This document shows positions 26,601-33,955 of a DNA stretch of 64,000 nucleotides, one piece after another. Within the stretch, counting starts at the first letter, position 1. Every line of letters begins with the position of its first letter. A program made the translations under genes and the position numbers. The stretch is from contig JBKJNY010000185.1 of NCBI GenBank assembly GCA_046593355.1, positions 6,765 through 70,764 on the forward strand. The letters run 5' to 3'. A model generated the notes under the pieces. The model was not told the DNA's origin, ran no database searches, and saw only the letters and a list, made by a program, of their open reading frames with translations. The DNA is from SXOA01 sp046593355 (GTDB taxonomy: Bacteria > Planctomycetota > Planctomycetia > Pirellulales > Pirellulaceae).

Positions 26601-28221
26601 GCAGGTTGGAAATACGCCCTTCGGCAATGACTTCGACGGGGAGGTGATGGCGGTAGGTGACATCGGGGGGCTCGACGCAGGCCATCATGGCGGACTCGAC
26701 CACGTTGGCTGGGTGCGGGTGAACACCATGCACGAGGGCTTTCTGTACGCGATAGGGGGCAAAGACAGCCCCCTCCTCCAGGTCCACGGTCTGAGGAATG
26801 CTGTTGGGATCTAGTTCGCCTACCGTAGCGCCAGCCAATCGAGTGTGGTGAGTACCAGACTGGCTGCCCAGATCCGCATCGCTGGCAGCTCGGTGGGAAG
26901 TTTCAGCCGTTCCCGTCTGGCCACTCGTGTGATCGCCCGCGCTAGAATCTTTGGCTGCGTCAGGGCCAGTCGGTTCCAGGTCAACCACTGGTCGAAGCTC
27001 AGTCCAGACCGCGTCGAAACGGGAGTGTTGCCCGTTTCCTCCGCGAGCAGGAGGCCTAGCAGTTCCAGGATCGGGTCGCTCCCCGGCATCGCCTCTTGTT
27101 GAAATGACTGCCGTAGTACGGCTGTTGCCCGTTGACGCAGCGAACTCGCACACTCGCCCATAAACATCCTCCTCGCCTAATTTCTGAAGCACTTGCCAGG
27201 CTGCCTGAACGGAGAGCTTCCTGGCAGTGATAATGCTCGCCGGATTGGTCGTCCAACCATCGCGATCGAGGACCACGATTTGGTGATCGAACGTCGTGCC
27301 GAACCGAAAATACTCGCGACCATCCAGACCCACATTGGCCCTGATCCGGTAGTGTTTGCCCAGCTCGGCCCACCACTGCCCAAAGGCAGGGCGGTCCATC
27401 GCCATGCCACCGCCGACGATGGCGACGAGCCGACCGCCCGGCTTGAGCCGCAAGAGAGCTTGCTCCAGATGTCTGGCGCCGAAAGCCGTCTGGTGACCGC
27501 GCACCCGGCCCCCGGTGGCCGAAAACGGCGGGTTCATCACGACGGCATGGTAGTGGTGGCTGGCGGGCAACAGATTGTCGAGCCGCTCTGCATCGAGCGC
27601 GAGCGGCTCGAATCCCTGCAACGCCAAAAGCTGCCTTCGGCGAGGATCGATTTCGTTCGTATCGACCTGTGCGCCTGCCAGCCGTGCCAGCACAGCGATG
27701 TTTCCGGTACCTGCGCTCGGTTCGAGCACGCACATGCCGGCCTTCAAAGCGGCCGCTTTGATGACCAGGAGGGCCTCCGCAGGGGGCGTGCTGAACTGTT
27801 GCCATTCCACTTGGTTCTGGTCGCGCCGAGTCTGAAGCGGGAGGCGCGACTCCTCCGCCAGGAGTTGTTCCATGGCGACTGCCGTGTTCTCCAGTTTCAA
27901 ACCGACGCGATGCAAGTAGATGTTGAACCCGGCCTCCGCCGCGACGTAAGCATCGCGGGCGTGCCCCGCGGCGGAGCCGAAAATCTCGCGGGCCAATTTC
28001 GAAATCGCCGGGTTATCGAAGCGGGTCGCAGGGTCAGCCTCCAAGGCGGCCGCGAACCGTAGGGTAAAGCGAGCCAGGGCATTTTCCGGGGCCGTTGTGA
28101 CGGGGGACGAAGGGGGCGTCGTCGCCAGATCGAAATCGAACGACCGCTGAACGGCCACCTGTCCATTCGCGGGACCGGCACGGTGCAAGGGGAGCGTTCG
28201 GCTGGCAAACTTGATGGCCAT
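23656..28221 (-). CDS. N6-methylase/strawberry-notch helicase fusion
   Basis: A protein of 1,521 aa from ATG 28221 (MAIKFASRTLPLHRAGPANG). The N-terminal third is a class I methyltransferase: VLEPSAGTGNIAVLA (SAM motif), VVMNPPFSATGG (catalytic NPPF of adenine N6 methylases). A low-complexity linker (about 400-500) follows. The helicase part has GDGTGIGKGREIYAF (motif I), VIAFDEAHYMKN (DEAH box), YFSATGATEARHLAPYERLG, SGAGSVGISVHADLDA and QAFGRVHRSHQSSAP (motif VI), the strawberry-notch family plan. These giant fusions occur in mobile elements and phages and probably remodel and methylate element DNA, a possible anti-restriction role. Intact despite its length. Confidence 0.88.
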   Translation of the reverse strand: MAIKFASRTLPLHRAGPANGQVAVQRSFDFDLATTPPSSPVTTAPENALARFTLRFAAALEADPATRFDNPAISKLAREIFGSAAGHARDAYVAAEAGFNIYLHRVGLKLENTAVAMEQLLAEESRLPLQTRRDQNQVEWQQFSTPPAEALLVIKAAALKAGMCVLEPSAGTGNIAVLARLAGAQVDTNEIDPRRRQLLALQGFEPLALDAERLDNLLPASHHYHAVVMNPPFSATGGRVRGHQTAFGARHLEQALLRLKPGGRLVAIVGGGMAMDRPAFGQWWAELGKHYRIRANVGLDGREYFRFGTTFDHQIVVLDRDGWTTNPASIITARKLSVQAAWQVLQKLGEEDVYGRVCEFAASTGNSRTTAVISTRGDAGERPDPGTARPPARGGNGQHSRFDAVWTELRPVVDLEPTGPDAAKDSSAGDHTSGQTGTAETSHRAASDADLGSQSGTHHTRLAGATVGELDPNSIPQTVDLEEGAVFAPYRVQKALVHGVHPHPANVVESAMMACVEPPDVTYRHHLPVEVIAEGRISNLQVEDVIYAGQATSSHLPDGSRKGHWNGDGTGIGKGREIYAFILDQVQQGRRKHVHISASHQLCADARRDCSAVGVPLVILHQTQFKPHEPILADSGVLFTTYTMLSTDFDGERERFKQLTDWLGSEFEGVIAFDEAHYMKNAAATPHGGKATADHGTLRGNMGITLQRLLPQARVRYFSATGATEARHLAPYERLGLWGVGAPFADFAAFLVAIERGGVAAMEMLCRDLKSVGTYLSRTISYGPTRRPDGSLVPESGVEYEPLLHRLTAAERQQYDEIANLWSELLVAFESAEQDAGQNRNAHRYSQFYSAQQRFFLQLMLAYTLPDVIPAIAADLEQGRSVVLSLFNTGEAQADRKVRQARADGLELSELDATPREMIVQLIENQFPIFQYQEQTDSVTGNVIRVRVEDAAGNPEINRENQRRQRELLDKVADLDFPRNPLDALIARFGVQNVAEISGRTHRFEHGRYVRRKLDGIPRRTLNEYETRLFQQGKKRLAILSGAGSVGISVHADLDARNQQRRVFYAFQLSWSADQQMQAFGRVHRSHQSSAPIIRLVLVDLAGQKRLVNSVSKRLAALGALTKGERQSLGNDLFRPEDVTDEYGQAALCRLYREIETGKHREMELGLAVLDRMGVLNKERTAVRENYASNVEQFLNRIMVLPVATQNQVFELFYERYLHVVEGAKSQGAFDFGVEEIRARDLRQVSQPETLFGDPASGARTLLHALEGITDVVRLSFAAVAKSAELGFVRNVRSGRIYGVSAHRDPQQNQVYLTAIKGPRRSLERRELAEKYEPVEKAAAEAWWEIEFADTPATESRPFHLLSGAIFPIYDKIMGASGIQNVKIARALLADGQALVGLNLSPTDVPSVKQRLGIGTPLGTASPAEILSLVIGGALIELDNGWRLVAARIAGDDVVELLLNGIPAHRDELLGYGLVEEIVHFKRRWFVKRDDAPAVLPHLLQHRRPVSDLTVTDATGKSEVS

Positions 28222-28609
28222 ACGCTGGGTATGGCGGAGCCAACGAGCGATGTAGCCTAAAGCGCCAGGGGAGGCCTGCTCACCGGTACAGCCGCGAGAG
28301 GAGCAGCATTCCAACGGCGGTCACGACCCACCGCGTTACCTCACGGACCCGGTTTCGTCGCTGGCGTCTCAGGGCGCGTATGAGTTGCTTGTGCGGCATG
28401 GCAGGATCGTACCACCGCTAGCGGGCTACTCAACTTTTTTTTGTGGCTCGATTTGAGTAGCGCACGGCATCGCGCTACTTTCAAGGGCAAACGAAGCGTC
28501 GGATGCTTCGTGACTGTCAATGTTCGTAAACGATCTGGCAAGTTCTTCCGTAGAGGGAGCCCACCCAGTAAACCGGCCACCAACCGGCTAAGGGGACGAT
28601 CTCACCAAT
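28222..28609. other. Non-coding spacer with hairpins
   Basis: No convincing gene. It holds GTAGCGC-acggcatc-GCGCTAC (28457-28478), CGAAGC-N7-GCTTCG just after it, and a T8 run near 28435. It probably contains the helicase promoter on the minus strand and perhaps the promoter of the structured RNA on the plus strand. Confidence 0.4.
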
Positions 28610-29760
28610 CGCCATGGGTTCTGCTGTAGAGCCGAGTACATCGAGAGGTGTTCGCTCGGATCGACGGAGGCTCACAAGAGTAATCCGGCTGGCCTTGTAT
28701 GCCAGTCGAGTAATCCTTGTGTTCTATCCGATGGGTTTTCGCGAAAGCCTGGGTGTGGGCGATGCGGACAGACCTTGAAGCGTCTCTTCCAAGAGATGAC
28801 CAAAGGCCGTCACATTTCAAGTGGTGCGCGGCGAAATGCCGCAAATCCACGCCGTGGGGTCCGGACCAGTTCGGTCCGTTCAACGCGCGCCGGTGTGGGG
28901 AGTCAGCGCTCTGGTGACAGAGAGCTGCCGGGATTGATCGTCTCGGGGACCGTCGGTAAATCCGATGGCCGCGAATAGCTCAACCATGAAAGGCCCGGAA
29001 GGGCTTACCGGTAAGTTGCAAGGGAGTCGATGCCAAGCAGGTGCCGGAAACCCCGATAGGGAGTTCCAGCACGGTGAGTAAGCCAGTGGCCGATTCGGTA
29101 GGGAGCAGCTCCTACGCTCTGGCTCCCGAAATCGCGAACGAGAGTTCGCGGAAAGTATGCCTTCCTGACGGTGGGACATACGGCCAGTGGTCCGGGGATT
29201 AACCTCCCCTGAGCCACGAGACCCTTGTGATGAGGAATGGGAATAACGCAGGAGCCGCTGCGGCAGCCGGGTTGGTTCCCGGTGCTGGACCTGATCGGTC
29301 CAGTGCTTCAAACGCCGTAGTGGGGGAGTGTGTCCTCAGTAGAAGCTGCTGGTGCGAGACGCGGAAGCGTCTTGCGGCCGGCAGGCGATGCTCTCGGCAA
29401 GGCAGTCGAGGCTCGTTGAGGTGCAGACGGGTGGTGCCGGGCACAATGCTCACGACGAAAGGGATGACAGCTATGTGCTTTGCGGAAGGTCGTAAGCTGC
29501 GGCCACGGCCTGCCTTGCGCAGTGCCGTGGCCGGCTGCTTTTCCTTGGCTGGAACCTGAGCGGTCAAACCAAATCTGTCGGGGACGACAGTTTTGCTTTG
29601 GCAGCGTGTTGACGGTGATCACTGGACGTGTGCCTGGCATGCGTCGGTTTTCACCGTGCGGTTGGTTTAGCGGTACGCCTATGAAATTGGGGGCTGCGAA
29701 CAGGGAGTGTAGTTCGCAGCCCAGTCCGTACCGATCAGGTTTGCAGGAGCCAGGCTCTTG
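28610..29760 (+). ncRNA. Candidate large structured RNA
   Basis: About 1.15 kb in which every frame is broken, yet hairpins are dense. Perfect stems include CTGGC/GCCAG (28689-28705), CGGACC-agttc-GGTCCG (28862-28878), CGCGAAC-GAGA-GTTCGCG (29133-29150), CTGGACC-tgatc-GGTCCAG (29285-29303), GACGC-GGAA-GCGTC (29358-29371), GGCCACGG...CCGTGGCC (29501-29532) and CTGTCG-GGGA-CGACAG (29575-29590). Three of them are closed by GNRA tetraloops read on the plus strand, a hallmark of folded RNA with that orientation. A 228-aa gene follows. Candidates are a group II intron-like D1-D4 RNA or another giant bacterial RNA. No domain V and no reverse transcriptase was recognised. The ends are approximate. 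Confidence 0.5.
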
Positions 29761-29941
29761 CCGTTTTTGAGGTGGTTGAAAGCAACGCGTGTTTGCTTCG
29801 TCGCCGGCGCCCCGTGGGTTCCGGTCGGAAAGCTACGCACTGGTTGCTGCCAAGGATTTTTGTGCGTGAGGGGCGTGAAGGAATCTCGCCCCTCTCTTTC
29901 GAGCCGGCTGGTGTTTCCGCCGACTCGCAAGGGAGGGATGC

Positions 29942-30628
29942 ATGATGAGTTACCGCTGGGAGGCAACGAGCCTGATCGGGTTTGTGCAAATGTTAGCGGC
30001 GAACCTGCTGCCGCATGGGTATTGGTTCTATGTGCGGGGGGTCGTGCCGGAGGGAAAGGAACCAGCCGCGGTCGATCAGAAACTGCTGGCCAAGTATGGG
30101 GTGGACCTATCCCGCCAGCAGCGCGCCCGTCGGAAGCAGGCCGGGCTGGCCAACCTCCATTACCTGCGGTGGGAGCGCGAGTGGATTCTGCTGGCCACCC
30201 GCGGCGAACATCGGTTCTTTGCGGAGGAAGCACAGAATATTCGGGATGCCCGTCGTGATCCGATTCCCATCGGGGATTACTCGTTGCGGGTAGCCCGGGG
30301 AAACTATCTCCAGAAGGCCGCCGGAGCCACGGTAGCCCTTGCCGACGATCGGCACCGGGTCCGGGTCCAGATCGCCCGCGAGAAATACCGCGACCTGCGA
30401 GCCTACTTTCTGGACGTGGCTTGTCGCCGCAGTGCCGAGAGCCTGACGAGGGAACTCTACCTGCTCCCCATCCAGCCCTACGCCCCGGTGCGCCAGCAAC
30501 TGCTTAACCTGCTGCGGCTGGTCAACGAGGCGCGAAGCCAGGCCGGGCTGACCAAGCTCGATCCTGATTGCTTGAGATATCGACGGGAGATCGTGAAACC
30601 ATTTGGCGCGCTGGGGATGGGTCCGTGA
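29942..30628 (+). CDS. Unknown 228-aa protein following the structured RNA
   Basis: A good ribosome site (GGGAGGG) precedes two adjacent ATG codons. The protein begins MMSYRWEATSLIGFVQMLAA and has conserved-looking blocks: GYWFYVRGVVPEGKEP, LSRQQRARRKQAGLANLHYL, FFAEEAQNIRDARRDPIPIG, REKYRDLRAYFLDVACRRSA and YAPVRQQLLNLLRLVNEARS. It is basic, soluble, with no known catalytic motif. I have the impression of similar hypothetical proteins in planctomycetes and other bacteria but cannot name a family. Position downstream of the hairpin-rich region suggests that it works with that RNA, for example as an RNA-binding partner. Confidence 0.7.
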   Translation: MMSYRWEATSLIGFVQMLAANLLPHGYWFYVRGVVPEGKEPAAVDQKLLAKYGVDLSRQQRARRKQAGLANLHYLRWEREWILLATRGEHRFFAEEAQNIRDARRDPIPIGDYSLRVARGNYLQKAAGATVALADDRHRVRVQIAREKYRDLRAYFLDVACRRSAESLTRELYLLPIQPYAPVRQQLLNLLRLVNEARSQAGLTKLDPDCLRYRREIVKPFGALGMGP

Positions 30629-30658
30629 CGCCTGGCTTTGCGGCCTGAGGCGTAAGAG

Positions 30659-30706
30659 ACGAGGTTCGGGTGGTGCATCCAACCTCGTGGATCGCAGGTG
30701 GCGATC
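30659..30706 (+). terminator. Two tandem hairpins after the 228-aa gene
   Basis: ACGAGGTT...AACCTCGT (30659-30688, 8-bp stem) and GATCGC-aggtg-GCGATC (30690-30706) follow the stop codon. No T run is present, so these may be terminators, or the 3' boundary structure of the RNA/ORF unit. Confidence 0.45.
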
Positions 30707-30719
30707 CTGGCTCAACCAA

Positions 30720-31084
30720 TTACCAGAGTGAAGACTGCTTGCGCTGGTCACTCGCTATCGCTTCCTGAGCCGCCTCCGCGCGAAGTTGCTGGACGACTTC
30801 GGGCGGCACGGTGTTCACTCGTTCGGCAAAGTTTTCGACCAGCGGATCGCTGGGCAAACTTGTGATCGAGGGGAGCGGAAGCGGCTCGACCACGCACTTG
30901 CGAATCGCCCATTGCAAGTCGAGGCCAATTTCGTCGATCGCCTGGCGTAGAACCACGATCTGCTGGATGAGTGTTCGACCACGTAGGCGAGCTCATCGAC
31001 CGTCTGGTTCGTCACCGGTGACGTATCTTGCGAAGTTGGCTTGAGCTTGGGCGTACGTTTGGCAGGCTGGGACTTGTCAGTCAT
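30720..31084 (-). pseudogene. Small gene with one frameshift, unknown
   Basis: It starts at ATG 31084 (MTDKSQPAKRTPKLKPTSQD) and reads to VDELAYVVEH. The next frame continues LIQQIVVLRQAIDEIGLDLQ and ends at 30720. Loss of one base near 30970 (CAC-TC for a CAx-CTC codon pair) explains the break. The joined product would be about 120 aa, with a coiled-coil-like middle. Its ATG overlaps the stop of the upstream zinc-ribbon gene (ATGA). It could be decay or an assembly error. Confidence 0.5.
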
Positions 31085-31254
31085 TGCCTCACCCTCCGCG
31101 GCCGCTCGTCGGTGACCGTGATAGCGACCACAGGTTCCTCTTCCTGAACAAAACTCCCGCAGACCGGACAGGTGAGGGGAGGCGCCCCCTCCTCGGGCTC
31201 GGCATCCGGGATCTCCACCGACTCACCACAAACAGGACATGAAAACAGGGACAT
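31081..31254 (-). CDS. Small zinc-ribbon protein
   Basis: A 57-aa protein, MSLFSCPVCGESVEIPDAEP, with two CPVCG knuckles 22 residues apart, a typical treble-clef or rubredoxin-like zinc ribbon, and an acidic linker. The stop overlaps the next start (ATGA). AGGAGG upstream supports ATG 31254. Such proteins often act as nucleic-acid or protein adaptors; the partner is unknown. A second small zinc-ribbon gene lies on the other strand at 34992. Confidence 0.65.
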   Translation of the reverse strand: MSLFSCPVCGESVEIPDAEPEEGAPPLTCPVCGSFVQEEEPVVAITVTDERPRRVRQ

Positions 31255-31477
31255 GGCAAAACCTCCTGGCACAAAGGGATCCAAACCGCGGCCCAAGTTC
31301 GCTTGGCCCACGCCGGAGTGTGCAGATAACCTGATGCACCACCGGACTCTCGCCCCGGTCCGCGCAGTTGGCGGACGATGGCGAGATTCGGGGGCAGGCG
31401 ACTACCCAACCAGGCTGGTAAAGAACAGCCGGCCGCAGGCAAACCCACGACCGGCTAGCTAGAAACGGACTGGGTCT

Positions 31478-31687
31478 TTACCAGTCCCCGCAACCAGGAC
31501 AGGCCCGGCGCGCTTGCTGAATTTGAAACTGCTGCTGATACTCGGCCTGCCTGGCGGCGTCTTGCAGCTCCGCCAGTTGCTCGGGGGTCAGCGGCTCGGG
31601 CGAGGGGGGCTGCAACTCTGCGAGCTCTCCCGCCTGGGGAAGCAGAGATGGCTCTCGGGCAGCCGCCTCAAGTGCTGGCTCGCTCAC
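31478..31687 (-). CDS. Short Gln/Ala/Pro-rich protein
   Basis: A 69-aa protein, MSEPALEAAAREPSLLPQAG, mostly a Glu/Gln/Ala helix ending in ARRACPGCGDW, with a single CPGC pair. Its ATG overlaps the stop of the gene upstream (ATGA overlap), so the two are co-translated. A hairpin GGACTGG...CCAGTCC spans its stop codon. The function is unknown. Confidence 0.5.
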   Translation of the reverse strand: MSEPALEAAAREPSLLPQAGELAELQPPSPEPLTPEQLAELQDAARQAEYQQQFQIQQARRACPGCGDW

Positions 31688-31998
31688 GCCGCCAGCGTCC
31701 CCTGGGCCGCGCTCTGTTGCTCCTCCGTCGAGTTGGCCTCGATCCAGACGCTCGCCTCCGCGATGACTTTCGTGAGCTCCTCGCCATGCTGCGCGAAGAA
31801 ATTGCTCGAATAGCCTGTTCGCCCCGAAGAAAGGCTCTTCCAGGAGCGGCTGATCGAGAAGTCGAAGTAGGCAAACCCGGCCGGCGACTGGCGTTGCCAG
31901 ATCGAAGCGGCAATCGCGCCGTAGCGGATCACCTTCACCGGTTGGCTGGATTCGGCATTGTCTTTCTTGGCCTTCTTGTCAGTGCTGGTGGTTTCCAT
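31684..31998 (-). CDS. Conserved small protein, paralogue of the gene at 35240
   Basis: It starts at ATG 31998 with GGAGGG upstream (METTSTDKKAKKDNAESSQP), giving 104 aa. The core VKVIRYGAIAASIWQRQSPA ... FFAQHGEELTKVIAEASVWI aligns by eye with VHEVRFGRIKAAIWENETQN ... DDLPLVAKVVDQAHSWIY of the 35240 gene. The pattern (beta-rich centre, C-terminal helix ending in W-I) could be a small single-strand nucleic-acid-binding fold, but that is a guess. No catalytic residues are visible. Confidence 0.65.
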   Translation of the reverse strand: METTSTDKKAKKDNAESSQPVKVIRYGAIAASIWQRQSPAGFAYFDFSISRSWKSLSSGRTGYSSNFFAQHGEELTKVIAEASVWIEANSTEEQQSAAQGTLAA

Positions 31999-32627
31999 TA
32001 CTCCCTCCATGAAATGGGATAGACAGGAGGAGTCTGCCACAGCCCTGGGCGCTAATCAAACAGTGTCTTAGCCTGCGTTGCTCCGCCTCGTTGCAACTGA
32101 TTTCGGACCTCCGCGTTGCCGCCTCCGTGTTCATGCTCTTCGCGGGTAGTCACCGGCGGCGTTGCCGCCGAGCGCTGGCACCAGTGGGCGCTCTACACGC
32201 GAAGTAAAGCACAAGTCGCCCCACCCGCCGCCTGTTGCGATGCGCTATCACCGCCAGCGGCGTGCCGGGCAGGACGCCTGGCGCGAGGCTGGCCGGTGCT
32301 GGGGACCGAGATCTGCTCACAGCCTGCGGGCCTGATTCAGCCCCAGCCCTTTGCCGGCTGCCGCCGGCACCCAAGATCTGCCGCCTGGCTTCGTCGGCCT
32401 ATCATCGTCGGGGCTCACCCTGCCCGTCCCCGGCGTGATAGACGACGAAGCCGCAGGTCTTACTGCTACTACTCCGCCCGCCACGCTTTTCCCAACGAGC
32501 CTGGCTTTGTTGGTCGGATTCGGAGGGGCCTCGTCCGCCTCACGCCAATTCCACGGGACTCTTCCGCACCTATTCCCTAAAGCGTGACTGCCGTGCTAAC
32601 GATCCATCATTCGCACGAGGAGTCATC
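31999..32627. other. Non-coding stretch, no gene recognised
   Basis: About 630 bases, G+C rich, with several overlapping open frames of odd composition and no good ribosome sites. It must contain the promoters of the divergent gene groups on its two sides. I see no repeat array or clear operator. Confidence 0.4.
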
Positions 32628-33206
32628 ATGCCCGCCATCGACCGCAACTTTGGGCTACTTATCGCCTTCATCCTGCCGGGATTCGTTGCTCTCGCCGGTG
32701 CCAGCTACTTTTCGCCCACCATCGCCGGCTGGATGACGGTCGCACCGCAAGCTGATCCGTCGGTAGGCGGTTTCCTCTACGTGGCCCTCGGCTCCCTGGC
32801 TGCCGGCATGATCGCCAGCGCCTTTCGCTGGCTCGTGATCGACACCCTGCACCATCGCCGGGGATTGCAACCTCCCACGCTCGACTTCTCTCGACTGCAA
32901 GAAAACCTAGCAGCCTTTGAGCTGGCGGTTGAACACAACTATCGGCATTACCAGTTTTACGCCAACATGATCCCCGCCACACTCTTCTACTCGGTGGCGG
33001 ATCAAATCCAGGGAGGACGCTGGACGGTGCCTTCGCTGATTTGTCTTACGGTGCTGGAAGCCGTGCTGTGGGTCACATCGGGGGACTGCCTGCGGCGTTA
33101 CTACCAGCGAACTTCGCAACTGCTCGCGACCGCGACCCCCGCTCAGGCTACCGTTTCCCCTTGCCCACCCGACGCTCAAACTCTCCCACAAATTCCCCCA
33201 GTGTGA
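32628..33206 (+). CDS. Integral membrane protein, unknown
   Basis: A 192-aa protein with GAGGAG before ATG. Predicted membrane segments are at about residues 8-30 (LLIAFILPGFVALAGASYF), 47-70 (GGFLYVALGSLAAGMIASAF), 110-125 and 130-150. The sequence between has the basic stretch HHRRG. No family is recognised. Its last 59 bases overlap the convergent XRE regulator gene. In a mobile element it could be an entry-exclusion or small defence membrane protein; nothing in the sequence decides this. Confidence 0.6.
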   Translation: MPAIDRNFGLLIAFILPGFVALAGASYFSPTIAGWMTVAPQADPSVGGFLYVALGSLAAGMIASAFRWLVIDTLHHRRGLQPPTLDFSRLQENLAAFELAVEHNYRHYQFYANMIPATLFYSVADQIQGGRWTVPSLICLTVLEAVLWVTSGDCLRRYYQRTSQLLATATPAQATVSPCPPDAQTLPQIPPV

Positions 33207-33402
33207 TCCCGATGGCCTTGCAGAAGTGGCGGACCTGTAGGAAATCGAGCCGGCGTCCTCCTCGCTCCCACTTGCTGATGTAAGTCTGAGGTACCTCTAG
33301 CCGGCCGGCAACGTCCACTTGGGTGAGTCCAGCCTCCTCCCGCTTCTCCCGCAGCATGCGGCAAAGAAGGCGGTATTCCGCTGTGAAAAGAGATTTTTCC
33401 AT
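33148..33402 (-). CDS. XRE-family transcriptional regulator
   Basis: An 84-aa protein, essentially one Cro/C1-type HTH: LREKREEAGLTQVDVAGRLE, VPQTYISKWERGGRRLDFLQ, LRHFCKAIGI-type ending. It is read away from a perfect 23-bp palindrome located 45 bases upstream of its start, which is probably its operator. A small plus-strand gene starts on the other side, so the protein may repress both itself and that gene. Confidence 0.85.
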   Translation of the reverse strand: MEKSLFTAEYRLLCRMLREKREEAGLTQVDVAGRLEVPQTYISKWERGGRRLDFLQVRHFCKAIGITLGEFVGEFERRVGKGKR

Positions 33403-33446
33403 AGGAACCTTGTCACAAATGCCCTGTCAGCGTAGATTCCAGAAAC

Positions 33447-33469
33447 GAATAGACCTAATAGGTCTATTC
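33447..33469. promoter_or_regulatory. Palindromic operator of the XRE regulator
   Basis: GAATAGACCT-aat-AGGTCTATTC, a perfect 10-bp inverted repeat. It lies between the minus-strand XRE gene (start 33402) and the plus-strand 37-codon gene (start 33511), in an A/T-rich promoter-like segment. XRE regulators bind such symmetrical sites. Confidence 0.7.
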
Positions 33470-33510
33470 CTATATGTTCTTTCTTCCTTCTTCTCACAGG
33501 AGTCTCCCTC

Positions 33511-33624
33511 ATGGCCAACGGCAGCCACCCCCCGAAACCGAAACCGCAACGGCACTCCCAGGAGAGCGCCAAGCCGGTTCCCAAGTCGCCCCGCAAACAG
33601 GGGCCGAAGTCGGTCGAGAAGTAA
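33511..33624 (+). CDS. 37-aa basic Pro/Lys-rich peptide
   Basis: MANGSHPPKPKPQRHSQESA followed by KPVPKSPRKQ and ending SVEK. ACAGGAG lies 9 bases before the ATG. It sits directly next to the XRE operator. The composition suggests a disordered, nucleic-acid-interacting peptide. The good ribosome site and regulatory context are the only support. Confidence 0.5.
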   Translation: MANGSHPPKPKPQRHSQESAKPVPKSPRKQGPKSVEK

Positions 33625-33955
33625 CCGGCCCTGACCATTGGGATCGCGCCGACGGCACTGTTCGCCCGGCGCGATGCAGTGGCTCCTGACGCCGTAACGC
33701 GGCGACATTCTTCCCACATCTGGGATAAGTCACATGCTTCTCTAGCGGCGCATATCTCTGGCAGTCACTCGTTCTTTGCCAATCCCTGCGGGTAGAAGTC
33801 TCAGCCGCTGGCCCTCGTTGCCGGGCATTCCCTCATGGAATGCCCTCCAGCGAGAGACCGGTGGTGCAACACAAGGTAATTCTCATCTTGATTCTTTTCT
33901 GCTGGCTGCTTCACGTTGAAGCGGCAGCAAATTCTTTTCTCTGGAGACAAATCTC
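33625..33955. other. Spacer with two long hairpins
   Basis: ATCGCGCCG...CGGCGCGAT (33643-33675, 9-bp stem) lies 18 bases after the small gene and could end its transcript. GGGCATTCC-ctcat-GGAATGCCC (33823-33845) precedes the DUF932 gene. No coding potential seen. Confidence 0.5.

Noticed and set aside
28610..29760. Ordinary group II intron with maturase
   Set aside because: No reverse transcriptase in any frame and no domain V hairpin recognised; kept as an unclassified structured RNA.
32116..32587. Plus-strand open frames of 154 and 78 codons
   Set aside because: Poor composition, overlapping frames, no ribosome site.
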